Shown here piece after piece: positions 1 to 10,900 of a DNA stretch of 64,000 bases. The stretch is from NCBI GenBank assembly GCA_029948255.1, contig JALIZF010001567.1:353592-417591 (forward strand). Direction: 5' to 3'. Both the position numbers and the translations under genes were made by a program. The notes under the pieces were generated by a model. The model ran no database searches, was not told the DNA's origin, and was given only the letters and a program-made list of their open reading frames with translations. How positions within the stretch are numbered: the stretch's first letter is position 1; every line of letters starts with the position of its first letter. Source of the DNA: Telmatactis stephensoni. Its lineage: Eukaryota; Cnidaria; Anthozoa; Actiniaria; Isophelliidae.

Positions 1-942
1 GGACCAATCAATAACCTGTCATTTTGGTTCGGTTTCTCGTCATATACAAATCGTTTTGCCTTTTTGTAATTTATAGTGAATACTTTTATAAAATAATACA
101 TTGTTTTTCAATTCAATTATATTATTGGTATGTACATGTTTTTTGATTCAATTGAAATCAGTAGTACGTATACTAATTCATAGATTCAATTATAGAACAG
201 GAACATTAACGGGAATTTTTTGCGCATCTCGTTGAGCTTCATTGTATAGTTAAAGTTTCATTCGTGCAACTACATATGTCGTGTTTCTAGAACTGTGAAA
301 CATGCATTTAAGTCGTTTTCGTATGAGTGGAATGCCCCCCGGGTAAGTAAGTAACTTTATTTAACGAGAGGTTACACATAACAGTAATGATTAATTGATG
401 ACCCAGTCAGTTTATGGACTAATTTCGATGTTCGTTCAATTGGTAAGGCCATCCTCACTTATTTATCGTTTTCTATCGCGCGACTGACCCTTATTTTCAA
501 AATTTAGAAAGAAATAATGAATCATTCAGCCAGCCAGTCAGTCAGTCAGTCAGTCAGTTAATCAATCACGAAGGATTCAAGCCGGACAAATTTGACATTT
601 GTTAATTAGTAAACATATCGAACAATAAGTTCTTGTCAACAAAGTTTATTGTTTTTACGGTCTAACTTCTTGCAGATTTTTGTGTTTTCTGAGCATTTTG
701 GTGCGGAAACAAAACTAAAGGGTTTTCGCATTCGGGCTTCGTGATGTATGAAGGCTTTTTTATCGATTTTGGCCGTTTTTTTATCTTTTAGGCCAATTTT
801 GAAAAATGATTTTTAAACTGGATTAAAAAATCGCTTTGCCATGACACGACGAATAAAGAATTTCAAATTGCACGAGCTGGAGGCGAGTTCTTAATCTTCA
901 ACTGCACAAGTGATACTTTTTTTCAATAATTGATTTTCTTTT
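1..942. other. No gene seen; AT-rich left edge with a CAGT microsatellite
   Basis: No ORF or splice-bounded exon is recognisable here. A CAGT tetranucleotide repeat lies at about 527-558. If the NDP kinase gene at 2621-3589 is intact, this stretch is intron between its third exon and a terminal exon to the left of the window. A 15-bp sequence at about 445-459 recurs inverted at about 2452-2466, so a larger element may span this part. Confidence 0.4.
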
Positions 943-1244
943 AATAATATGACCATCAAAATGCATGTGTGATGACGTCACTAGCGCGCGCATTTCAGTC
1001 AGTCAGTCAATCCTCTACTTTTTCACCTTTTTCACGCTAAAGTCGTCCCTTTGTAACCAATTAAAATATGGCGAGTTCTGATGCTTGGTAATGTATACAA
1101 CAAAAGAACCGAGAAAGTTTTTCATTTTTGGTTTTTGACCTCGCCTTTTTTGCACAGTGATTCCGCCTTTTTGCACAGGGATTTGAAAACAATCATCAAG
1201 TAACCGACCAATCACAATCGAGAATTTTTGATGGTCATATTATT
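943..1244. mobile_element. Short inverted-repeat element (MITE-like), about 300 bp
   Basis: A 19-bp arm at 943-961 is exactly complementary in reverse to 1226-1244. The interior has no coding potential. A further CAGT cluster (about 995-1010) lies inside. No clear target-site duplication is visible, so the true ends are uncertain. Confidence 0.45.
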
Positions 1245-1403
1245 TGAATCGTAACACCATATAACCTGTAACAAAGCTCAATAAGGCCTCGCAGCCGGCT
1301 TATTATGGTAAGTTATTTTTTAAAATAGTCTGGATCGAACACAAATTTGCTGAACGAAACCTAAAAAGCTAAGCACGATGTACAAAGTTTTTTTAATCCC
1401 TGC

Positions 1404-2390
1404 ATGCGTTGTCAGCGTGCAAGTAAACTGGTGCGCGGACTGGGGACTGGTATACGCAATACCGGCCCTTTTTTCTGCCCTGTCTTTCCCTACCAATATT
1501 TTACATTATTTATATATCTTATTTTATTGGTCCTACAAAAACGTGTCCTCAGATTCATTTTCTTCAAAAAGCCCAGAGAAAGCGCCATCCCACTTTTCAT
1601 AGAAACTAACATTTTACCAGTTACTCTGCTATATTTAGAATCTTTATCTCAAGTAATGTATGACGCTGTCCATAACAGAGCTCCAGCTAATATCTGTAAT
1701 ATGTTTATACCTATTGAGAACATTCATCCATATAATACTCGATCATCATCGTCTGGCAATATCTATTTCTGAAACCCTCTAGAATAAATCTTCAAAAGAA
1801 CTCGCTTTCAAGAATAGGCGTAAAACTATGGAATCGGATCCCAGAAAATATAAGAAATCTTCCGAAATCGCTTTTCAAAAAAGAATTTAAGAAAATCTTG
1901 CTTAGAAGATTGAAAGCAGAAGGTTACTATTTGGATGTATCGAAATTATAATTGGTGCCTTCCTATTTTCCTATTTTCTTATTTCCTTCTCAAACAATTC
2001 CAATTTCTAAATTTATTGCTGTAGCAGTATATCCCAATTCCTAAGCCTGAAAATCATTGTGCTCAGAGAAACGACGGATTATACTCTACTAGCATTCTTA
2101 AAGTTTATTCCTACTCTTCCCCCGACACAATATTCGATTTAACTTAATTATTTTTTAGCTTCTAGTTTTCCCCCTTTCATTTTCTTTTCTAGTTATTATT
2201 CCTAATGATATTAAGACAACTTTAGTAACTTGTAAATATTGTAATATCATTGTAAAATATTTGTAGATTTGTGCTTCTCTTATACTTTAAATCTCATCTT
2301 GCCTAGACTAGATTTTTCTATTTGCAGGTTAGATGAATTAATGTAAACTATTCAGTAATTTGTGTAAATAAACTTGAAACTTGAAACATT
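1404..2390 (+). mobile_element. 5'-truncated LINE 3' end (CR1/L2-like C-terminus and tail)
   Basis: Reading plus strand from about 1530, the translation resembles the region after the reverse transcriptase domain of CR1/L2-type LINEs: a QKRVLR motif, then a segment ending in HPYNTRSS near 1750. After a frame break near 1770 it continues with VKLWNRIPENIR and ends with a stop near 1950. A 3' UTR of about 430 bp follows, ending at 2368-2389 in a short direct repeat of TTGAAAC, the kind of simple tail that ends CR1/L2 elements. The RT domain itself is absent, as is typical of 5'-truncated insertions. It lies in what would be the last intron of the NDP kinase gene. Confidence 0.65.
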
Positions 2391-2620
2391 TTATTTTGGG
2401 CGACCGACCGGCCTACTCACGTGTGATCTTAGGGAAAGGACAAAAAATGAACAGTGAGGATGGCCTAAAAGCGAATGACCAATTGCATAAACATACACAT
2501 CCATACTCCTTCTGTTAGAACAATGATCATTGTTTTGAAACAATAAGATGACATTTGACTAAAAGCGTTTTATTTATTAGACCCCTAGAGTCTGTAGTTT
2601 GTAACGTGTTATCAACTTAC

Positions 2621-3589
2621 AGGGTTTGTTTCGCCCATCATTTTTCTGATTTCCTTTACTACTCCTTGGCCTTCCATAACCTGAACACAATTGAAATGTT
2701 AAAACTTGAGAGGTAAAGACGATCGCAGATTCAAATTAAACAACTGATAAATATGTTTATCGTCATAACATTTGACCTTGTGAATACACTTTATGATCCA
2801 AGAATCGAATTTTTTGGATTTAAATAATTATTTGAGATGAAAATGCGCACTTGTGCGCAAGAATTGCATTTTGGGACGTTTTGTAAAACATAATTGTTAG
2901 TTAGTACGTACCATTGCAGCGGCTGGTCCTGTTGACATAAACTTGCACAATCCAGGATAGAAAGGTTTCGATTCCAGTGCCTTGTACTGGTTCTTGTAGA
3001 AGTCCTCAGTTTGCTGCAATTGAGGACACACAATATCAGTTCTACAAATTTCAATTTCAAAGGGCGTTCTGGTAGCACCCCCAACTGAGTATCTCAGTTT
3101 GATGCACGTAAATTTAGTTCGTTACTTTGATAAAAACTGTGTGTAGCTTTAGTTTGTAATCTAAGCAGCTGTAAAACTCAACACATGCCAAGTTAAAGCC
3201 GCATATTGACATTTCATTTTGAAGAATTGCGTATTTAACAGCATTATTAGCACACAGATTATTTTATCAATTGTAACAGTAATAATATAATATAATTGTA
3301 TAAATGGCTGTAATGGTGTATCAATGAACATTTTCAAAAAGGAAACATAAAATTAAAATGTATCTGAAAATACTGGTAGCACTTTTACACAATTTTAAAA
3401 AACGGTCACTAGAAACATTTACCTAACATACTGATGATAGTTTAGGGCGTTGGTTACACAATTTACCTTCTTGAATTTCATGGCAACAATTTTGAATCCT
3501 TTCTGTTCAAAGCGTCGAATGACTTCTCCAACAAGACATCTTTGTACACCGTCAGGTTTTACCATGACAAGAGTGCGTTCAGCCGCCAT
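2621..3589 (-). CDS. NME: Nucleoside diphosphate kinase (NME1/2-like), exons 1-3 only, incomplete
   Basis: The product transfers gamma-phosphate from ATP to other nucleoside diphosphates through a phospho-His, in the cytosol. Three exons join in phase 0: exon 1 3467-3589 (41 codons, start [17 protein letters not shown]), exon 2 2912-3013 (34 codons, containing TEDFYKNQY and STGPAAAM) and exon 3 2621-2680 (20 codons, containing KMMGETNP). All four visible splice borders are GT/AG. The order and motifs ([19 protein letters not shown]-like, GETNP) match group I NDP kinases, usually about 150 aa; 95 residues are present here. The final exon, which should hold the catalytic GRNIIHGSD-type segment, was not found in 1-2620. 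It is probably beyond the left edge, past an intron that holds the LINE fragment, but loss cannot be excluded. CCAAT-like boxes at about 3720 suggest a promoter just upstream. Confidence 0.85.
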
Positions 3590-4380
3590 TTTTACTACAG
3601 CACTGGAATAAATCGTTGTTTAGGGTTCACTTTCTTCAATAAACCTAAAACTCCACCTAAAACACTGCCTTTTGTCGGCTTGGATAGTATGTCCCATGGT
3701 CCTGTGCGAGCTACAAGTTCAGCCAATAGCAACACGTCGCCATAAGTCAAATGTCAACGTGATTGTAGCGTTGTGATTGGTTAAAAGCAAAGTTAGAATC
3801 GTATTTAGTTTACTGTTCGTATTATAAGACAGAATTTAACAACTCAGGGGAAGATAAGCTTGCTCGTTGTATTAATTATTAGTTATCTTTATCGAGTACA
3901 GATTTCTACTTAAAATCAGTTTACAAATAAGTCAACACTAAGTAACATATTGATGGAATATAAATAAACCGATTATACGCCATATTTGTATGTGTTGGTA
4001 TGTTTTGGTTATTCTTTAAAAGGTCACTCTATTCTACTTCAAACAATAACAACGGTTTAGTCAAAATCGCGTAGTATTATTCATTACCAATAGTAGGTTA
4101 AAGATTATTCAAGACTAGCTGAGCTATAGTTTGGTAGTTATTCCATTGGAAAGACCTAGTTCCAGCAAGACTTAGTTATCAAATAGTCCTTTTATTCAGT
4201 AGTGATTAATTGGATATAAGCCTCTAGGGTGGAATTTTAATTTGATACCATTCGTCTGTCTTGAGTCTGGATTTTCAGTTCTTTAAATCATTTTTAATGT
4301 AATTCTATACTGAACCTATGAAATCTTTTTATATATGCTTATATACACTGATCATAAGAAGCAACATGACATTAAAGCAA
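3590..4380. other. Upstream flank of NDP kinase gene; no other gene seen
   Basis: The first 200 bp contain GC-rich sequence and two ATTGG/CCAAT-type boxes (about 3720 and 3775) consistent with a housekeeping promoter for the minus-strand gene. The rest is AT-rich with no supported feature. Confidence 0.35.
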
Positions 4381-5350
4381 AGAATACGTAACGCATGGTA
4401 CGTACCGCATCATGATGTAACGTACGGGCGTATCATATTCTAACGTATGGTATCGTAACTCATCCTCACTGATAAAATGGCAGCCTGCGTAGCTGGAGAG
4501 GTGGCCACGCAGGCTAATGAAATAGCCGCTCATTGTCTCGGCTGTGTTACGATATAGGGGACGCGACTTTGCCGAGGAGAGAAAGCACGTCGCCGAAGGG
4601 GAGGTGGGAAGGTCAAAATAGTCTTTTCTACGCGAGCTCTCCCGGCGTCACTTGTGAAAGAGGTCAAAGCAGGAACTTGACTTGGACGTCTCTGGGGACA
4701 TTACGGCGTGCAACCGGAAAAACGAGGTACTGGTTGAGCCTTAACTACGTCCCATGATCGGGCATAGGGGCAAATCGCGATCCTTTTACCAGTGAGAATA
4801 GAAACGTATCGTATAACGTTGTTTTGTACCGTATCATATCATTACGTCCCGTATCATGTCGTAACGTATGGTACGTAATGTAACGTACCATATCCTGTTG
4901 TTTCGAACCGTATAACGTTTTAACGTATTGTACCGTATTGCAACGTACCGCATTATTACGTATCATGTTGTGACGTTCCGTTCTATATCACAACGCACCG
5001 TATTGTATTGCAACGTGCCGCATCATTACGTACCGTATCACAGGCTCGTAACATGGTATATGGGATCAGGGATCAAGCCCCAAATTATAGCCAGGATCAG
5101 GGATCAGAGACCAGTGCTCAGGGATCAAATGGTTGGGATTGAGGATCAGAAACATTGGGTCAGGATCAGGGATCAGCTCAGTATTTTGCACCAAGGATTA
5201 GGGATCAAAAATTTCTAAAAATATGGACTCAGGGATCAAAATTTCCGTAAAATCCCGGGATCAGTGAGACAAAAGTATACCATGTTACGAGCCTGGTATC
5301 ATGTTGTGACGTTCCGCTCTATATTATAACGCACCGTATTGTATTGTAAT
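4380..5350. repeat. Degenerate tandem repeat of CGTA-rich units
   Basis: Segments at 4380-4470, 4800-5040 and 5302-5350 are built from imperfect copies of a roughly 20-25 bp unit with recurring AACGTACCGTAT-like words. The ORFs here arise from the repeat and are not genes. A MITE has inserted at 5041-5295, and unrelated GC-rich sequence of unknown origin lies at about 4480-4790. Confidence 0.6.
5035..5301. mobile_element. MITE with 20-bp perfect TIRs and 6-bp target duplication
   Basis: The element is 5041-5295 (255 bp). Its ends are CAGGCTCGTAACATGGTATA and its exact reverse complement. The hexamer GTATCA lies directly outside both ends (5035-5040 and 5296-5301). It sits inside the CGTA-rich repeat, so the boundaries are very clear. 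The interior has several GGATCAGGGATCA-like repeats and no ORF, so it is non-autonomous. I cannot assign the superfamily. Confidence 0.85.
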
Positions 5351-5479
5351 GTATACTCGGTAAAATATTGCTAGAAAGCCTAGCATCAGTTCCAAAACTA
5401 CAAATTCGGTTTTACGTTTGTTTATGAAAATAAAATTATACTTAAAGTCCAATTATTCACTTCTGATCATTAAGTTCAT

Positions 5480-5764
5480 CATTTAGTGTATTTTTCTAGG
5501 ATCTTAACATGTCTTTGTCGGCTGCAAATATAACAGCGTCGTCGGCATATAATAATATATTACACTTGTTGATAACAGCAAGTAGGTCATTGATGAAAAA
5601 AGCGCAAACAGTAACGATCCAAGAATTGAGCCTTGAGGCACACCAAATGCAATCTCACAGGGGTCAGATAAAGTACTTTGGACTGTCACCACTTGTCTCC
5701 TGTCAATGAGATAATCCAGAGATAATCTGGAGATAATCTTTGAACCACGCAAGCTCTGTTCCAC
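5480..5764 (-). pseudogene. LINE reverse transcriptase fragment, frameshifted
   Basis: One minus-strand frame (5504-5764) encodes SLDYLIDRRQVV and the RT motif [10 protein letters not shown]. The following FINDL and the catalytic YADD segment lie in a different frame just downstream (about 5510-5600), so at least one frameshift separates them. Only about 90 codons of RT palm domain remain, with no upstream endonuclease. Confidence 0.75.
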
Positions 5765-6189
5765 TAACTAAAATATCCAACCAGAGCAACAAAAGTACAA
5801 ACAGATAAATTTACCACAGACTAAACATTTTTGGCTTGGCCCATAAGTTAACTTTTGTTTAAAGAACATTTTTAAATGTATTAGTTAGTTGCAGTTTTGA
5901 TATGATTTTGACACTTGCATGGTATTTTATCCGCCATATTAGCGACACTACCATGGCGGCACTATACAATTCTTCCCGGCCGTACCAATCAATAAAAATC
6001 GATCATCGGAAACTAATCGAATTCATCGATATTAATCGATAATAATCACTTGATTACTATTGATTAATATCAGCATTTGATGAAAATCGATATTCACAAC
6101 CCGAGTGTCCTTAATCATATCGATATTGAAACGTGATCTAAAGAATTCGGTGAAATGATGAGAATCGATGATAATCGACGCTCATTCAT

Positions 6190-6340
6190 TTCTGAGTTAG
6201 GGACTGTGCAGTAATTATCAGGAGGGGGGGCTGAAAAACCAGAGGGGGCATAAGGTACACGTAAACTTGATGCTAAGATGGGGGGGGGCTCAAAGTAAAT
6301 AAATCATTTGACAGAGGGGGGGGGTCACGTTTTAGATGCA
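6190..6340. repeat. G-rich interspersed repeat, related inverted copy near 15.4 kb
   Basis: A CAGGAGGGGGGGCTGAAAAA-type core preceded by GGGACTGT, with several runs of G. A copy in the opposite orientation, ending in a CCCTCCTGATAAATACAGTCCC-like sequence, is at about 15390-15450. It is probably the end of a dispersed transposon family. Confidence 0.4.
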
Positions 6341-6569
6341 CATGGTCAAGTGAAAATTCCCTTGAAGCAAAGAATCTGTATTACAATATATTTGATAAAT
6401 GTATCAAAAGTCCCTAATAAACGTCAATTTCCAGTCAGTTATCAAGCTAATTTGACTGATCGTTAATGCAAAAGTCCCAAACTCGTTCTTTGGCTTCTCC
6501 AGTGAAACGAGAATGAAATAAATCACGTAAACAAGACTTGACTACGGTGGCCCATAGGGGCAAAACACA

Positions 6570-6705
6570 ATGCGAAATTACTTTGAAAACACAGCAAAGT
6601 TTCGTGGAACACAACAATCTTTCAATGAACACAACAAAGTTTCGTAGAACACAACAATTTTTCACAGAACACAACAAGACCCAACAATGTTTTACAGTAC
6701 ACAAG
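6570..6705. repeat. Degenerate tandem repeat, unit about 20-22 bp
   Basis: Six or so imperfect units of the pattern GAACACAACAAnnTTTCnnn. Small ORFs on both strands derive from it and are not treated as genes. Confidence 0.55.
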
Positions 6706-6807
6706 TCTTTCACAAGCAACTATATTAGTTCATGAGGATGAGAAAATTCTACTAGTTTCAGATTTTTATATTAATGTCGTTTTGCAATTGGTTGAACACT
6801 TTTTCAG

Positions 6808-6890
6808 GTCCGTGGACATGGAGCTTCGAAGTGGACGAACAACACTGCCAATTGTATTAGTCTCATTATGTTCTATATTGGATATAAATG
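6808..6890 (+). CDS. Candidate isolated first coding exon with signal-peptide-like start
   Basis: A pyrimidine-rich acceptor (TTTTTCAG) ends at 6807 and a strong donor (GTAAGT) begins at 6891. Translation from the ATG at 6818 gives MELRSGRTTLPIVLVSLCSI and a few more residues: a basic n-region followed by a hydrophobic stretch, as in a secretory signal peptide. Nothing downstream could be joined to it: the donor falls inside a tandem duplication and then the gypsy element begins. It could be the orphaned start of a plus-strand gene, or chance. I do not recognise a family. Confidence 0.25.
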
Positions 6891-7320
6891 GTAAGTTAAT
6901 CAAACGTTTAATTAATAACGCCGCTTGCTAAAGAAATAATGCAGCAGTTATAATACGTGGTACTCGGATTTCAACCTTCTCCATTCAGAAATCGAAAAGG
7001 GGTAAAATTCGTGTTCATATCTAGGCTGTCACGAAAACGAAAACCACGTTTTATGTCGGATCTTGAACGATGTAAATCAGAAAACCGTTTTATCTATCAA
7101 ACGTTTAATAGCGCTGCTTGCTAAAACTAATGAATGATTTAGAATACTTAGTGTCATATTTCGACCTTCTCCATCCAGTCCATCCAGAGAAGAAGGTTCA
7201 AATCCAGACTATGCTCATGTCTAGGCTGTCTTGAGGAAACGATAGGTGTCAGTAGACAAGCACAAGGAAAGAGCATACGGACTTTAAAGACGTTTATCAG
7301 AAAACTGTTTTTATCTATGA
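6891..7320. repeat. Diverged tandem duplication, unit about 190 bp
   Basis: Two copies, roughly 6896-7080 and 7085-7315. Shared landmarks are TCAAACGTTTAAT, GCTTGCTAAA, TTCnACCTTCTCCAT and TCTAGGCTGTC, in the same order, followed by TCAGAAAACnGTTTT. No coding signal was seen. Confidence 0.5.
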
Positions 7321-7559
7321 TTGTGTTTCATTTTAGAACACGTGTAAGAATTTTTGTTCGGGCGACGTTTGAACTGTAGCCCTGCCCACAACAGACGTAT
7401 GCTTACTTGAGTAAAAGAACGAAAAATTCGTCGAAATTTATCCGAATTTTCGTTACTGAAGCACCACGCCATCTGGAATATGTGTGCATTAGCTCTGGAA
7501 ATGATAGCCACTAAGGTTTGAAATACCAAAATCCAATTCATAGCAATTTAAGTAGTCCA

Positions 7560-7750
7560 AGGTCATTGCAATGTTGTGCGCAACAGAACGCGTGTGTTAA
7601 CCCCTGCAACAGGCGCGTGCAATGCCCCAGAAAAAGCTCGGTTGTACTTCTGTACCTGTTGCGCAAAACGTTGCACGATCTGTTGCAAGGTTGGTATGGC
7701 TTCAGAAAAAGAACTCGTTTCTACTTCTCTAACTGTTGCGCGCACCTGTT
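7560..7750. repeat. GC-rich imperfect foldback segment next to the broken gypsy LTR
   Basis: This segment is rich in GTTGCGCAAC and GTTGCA words in both orientations and can fold back on itself. It ends exactly where the 29-bp LTR remnant begins, so it replaced or interrupted the rest of the left LTR. The ORFs on both strands are products of the symmetry. Confidence 0.4.
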
Positions 7751-7779
7751 GCATGTAATGGTTATATAATAACGTCACA
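7751..7779 (-). repeat. Remnant of 3' LTR (29 bp of U3)
   Basis: Identical to 12337-12365. It includes a TTATATAA-like box and the terminal TGTGACG on the sense strand. The sequence left of 7751 has no match to the LTR. Confidence 0.85.
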
Positions 7780-7790
7780 TCTCCCCTTCC
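7780..7790 (-). other. Polypurine tract of the gypsy element
   Basis: Sense-strand GGAAGGGGAGA directly abuts the start of the LTR remnant, as expected for the plus-strand DNA primer of an LTR retrotransposon. Confidence 0.8.
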
Positions 7791-7900
7791 ATAGAGAGAA
7801 AAGAAGAAAATAAAGAATATGATAATAAACTAAATGTCACTGTCCTACATAATAATGAAATGCAAATCAATGTCTCAGTCCGGTATAATGTTTACAACAG

Positions 7901-10900
7901 TTACTTGAAACGATCTGGTGGCTTTACAACTCTTCCGCTTCTGGTGACAACTAGTGCACCTGGTGGCTTTGCAGCTGTATCTATCTTAGGTGTTGCTGGA
8001 CAGCTTGCGTCAGGTTTTGGTACTTCTGCTGCCGGCTTTATCTGCGCAGTCGTTTGCGGTTTCGGTGTTGTCACAGGGGCTGGCGGTTGGTGCCTAGGTG
8101 GAGGTGGAAGTGGCTCGTCAACTGTTGGCTTCGGCATTACTTCCTTGGTCAGACGTAGTTGACGACGGTTCCTACGGAACACTCTTCCGTCTTCTGTGCG
8201 TACTTCGTAGGATCGTATGTCTACTTGCCTTTCAACTTCCGCTTTCCTCCAGGGTTTTCGGCTGCCTAGACTTTGGGGCGGCGCAATACGCACTGTGTCT
8301 CCTGGTTGGAGTTCTTGTAGTTCTTTGGTACCGCGGTTGTAATAGTAAGTTTGTCTGGCCTTCTGCTCTTTGAGTTTGAGATCGATGTTGGCAGGTACCT
8401 TAGGCTTGAGCAGTTGCGTTGAGGTTGGTAGGAGGGTTTTGGTACGACGTCCGAAAATCCTCTGCGCTGGCGATGCGTTGATTCCTTCTGATGGAGTGTT
8501 CCTCCAATCAAGAAGTGCCAGATAAGGATCTTTGTGAGTCTCCAAGGCTTTCCTCATTAGCCTTTTTGCCGTGTTCACTGCATTCTCTACCTTGCCGTTA
8601 GACTGTGGGTAGGTCGGTGAGCTCGTTACGTGGTCGAATGCGTAAGCACGCGCAAACTCCTCGAACTCAGCAGATGAATATGGCGGACCGTTGTCTGAGA
8701 TGACTTGGTCAGGGATCCCATGCCTTGCGAAATGGGATTTAAGCTTACCAATGACTTCTTTCGCTGTCTTGGATGCTAGTTTGTCGACTTCGAAGTAGTT
8801 GGAGTAGTAGTCGACTGTGATGAGGAAATCTCTGTTCTCGAGGTGGAACAGGTCCGTTGCCACCTTTTCCCACGGTCGGGACGGGATCTGATGGCTGATC
8901 ATTGGTTCTTTCCCCTGTTCTAGTTGGTACTTGTTGCATGTTTCACACTGAGAAATGTAGTTTTCTACATCCTTATTCAAGCCGGGCCAATAGAGAGCTT
9001 CTCTTGCTCTGCGTATACATCCTTGGATGCCTATGTGGCTGGAGTGTAGCTTTAGTAGCATACTGTCCCTTAGGGCGGTGGGGACAACAAGCCTTTCTCC
9101 TTTAAAGATGAGGCCATTCTGCAGGGTCAGCTCATCCCTAAATGGGAAGTAGTCATGGATGGATACTGCTACTTCTGATTTTTGTATAGGCCAACCTTGT
9201 CTAATTACTGCCTTTAGCTCCCTCAGTGTGAGGTCTGCTTCCGTTTCCGCTTGGATCTTAGTTTGTGTAGCTTCTGAAACGGGTAGGTATTGAGTCATGT
9301 TGATGACTTCTACGTCTCGTTCTGTTTCACCTCTCAACGTAGATGCTGTCATCTCTGTTTCTGAGGGCACTCTGTATGCTCTGCTAAGTGTGTCGGCCAA
9401 TACCATTTCTGTTCCTTTCTTATACGTGACGTCTAAGTCAAACTTCTGTAGTCTTAAGAGCATACGTTGCAGTCTCTTGGGAGCACTGATCAGACTTTTC
9501 TTAAATATGCTCTCGAGGGGCTTGTGGTCAGACTGAACCTTTACTGGTCGGCCGTAGACGCACTGTTCAAATCTTTCGACGGCAAAGACGATTGCCAACA
9601 TTTCTTTCTCAATTTGCGCGTAGTGAGATTCTGTTTCCGTCATGGAGCGAGATGCATAGGCTACTGGCTGGCCATTCTGCATGAGACACGCACCAAGACC
9701 TCGGTCTGATGCGTCGCATTGGATTTCGACACTCGCCTTAGGATCAAAGAATTTGAGGACGGGAGCCTCGGAGATAACTTTCTTGATGGCAGAGAAACTT
9801 CGTTCATGGGTAGCATCCCATCGGAAGTGGACATCTTCTTTAAGAAGGTCTCTGAGTGGGGCTGTCAGTTCTGACAGGTTTGTTGCAAAACGTTGTAGGT
9901 AGTTTAGCATTCCAAGCAGACGTTTCACATCTTGTTTGCAGGTTGGCGACGGCATTTCGTTGATCCCTTGGATCTTGGCTGGATCTGGTTTCAAGCCATC
10001 GGCTGAAATGACGTGGCCCATGAATTCTACTTCTTTTCGTCGAAGCTTTAGCTCTTCTTTGTTCAATTTAATGCCCTTGTCCCGGCATCGCTGTAGTAGA
10101 GCTTTGAGTTTCCTATCGTGGTCGTCCATTGCGTCTCTTTCGGTTTTACCGACACCGAAGACCAGGGTGTCGTCGAAGATCGGCATAACACCATTAAGAC
10201 CTTGAAAGGCGTTATCAAGCCTTCTTTGGAACTCTTCGGGCGCTGGGGAGATCCCGAATGGCATGCGAGTCCAACGATATCGGCCCCAGGGGGTTCCAAA
10301 AGTGGTCAGCAGACTGCTTTCGTCATCTAGTTGGACATGCCAGAAACCGTTCTTGGCATCAAGGACAGAGAACACCTTCGCGTCTGTCAGTTGAGCGAGA
10401 AGGTCGTCAAACAAAGGTAGAGGGTAGTGGTTCCTCTTGAGGGCCTTATTAAGAGGCTTTGGGTCGATACAGAGACGTATCTTGCCATTTCTTCGCGTTG
10501 CGACTACCATCGATGATACCCAGTCAGTAGGGACATCTACAGGAACTAATATGCCTTTCTTTACTAGGCGGTCTAGTTCGTCCTTTAGCGACTCTTTAAG
10601 GGCGAACGGGACCTTGCGCACAGGGAGGACCACCGGGGGAACTGTTTTGTCTACCTCGAGGTGTAACTTATCCTGGAGCTTTCCGTCTCCGTCAAAAACA
10701 TCTTGGAACTCGTCTATTAGATCATTGTTGAGAGCAGGGGTGTCAAGGGACATGATGTTGTCTAAGTTGACAGTGATAAGCTGAAATAGCTGTATTGCTT
10801 GAGCACCTAGTATGGGCATGTGGCCCTCTTTCACTAGGACAAACTCGAGTGAAAGAGCATCACTGTTCTTAGGATTGACAGTTTTGATGTTTACAGTTCC

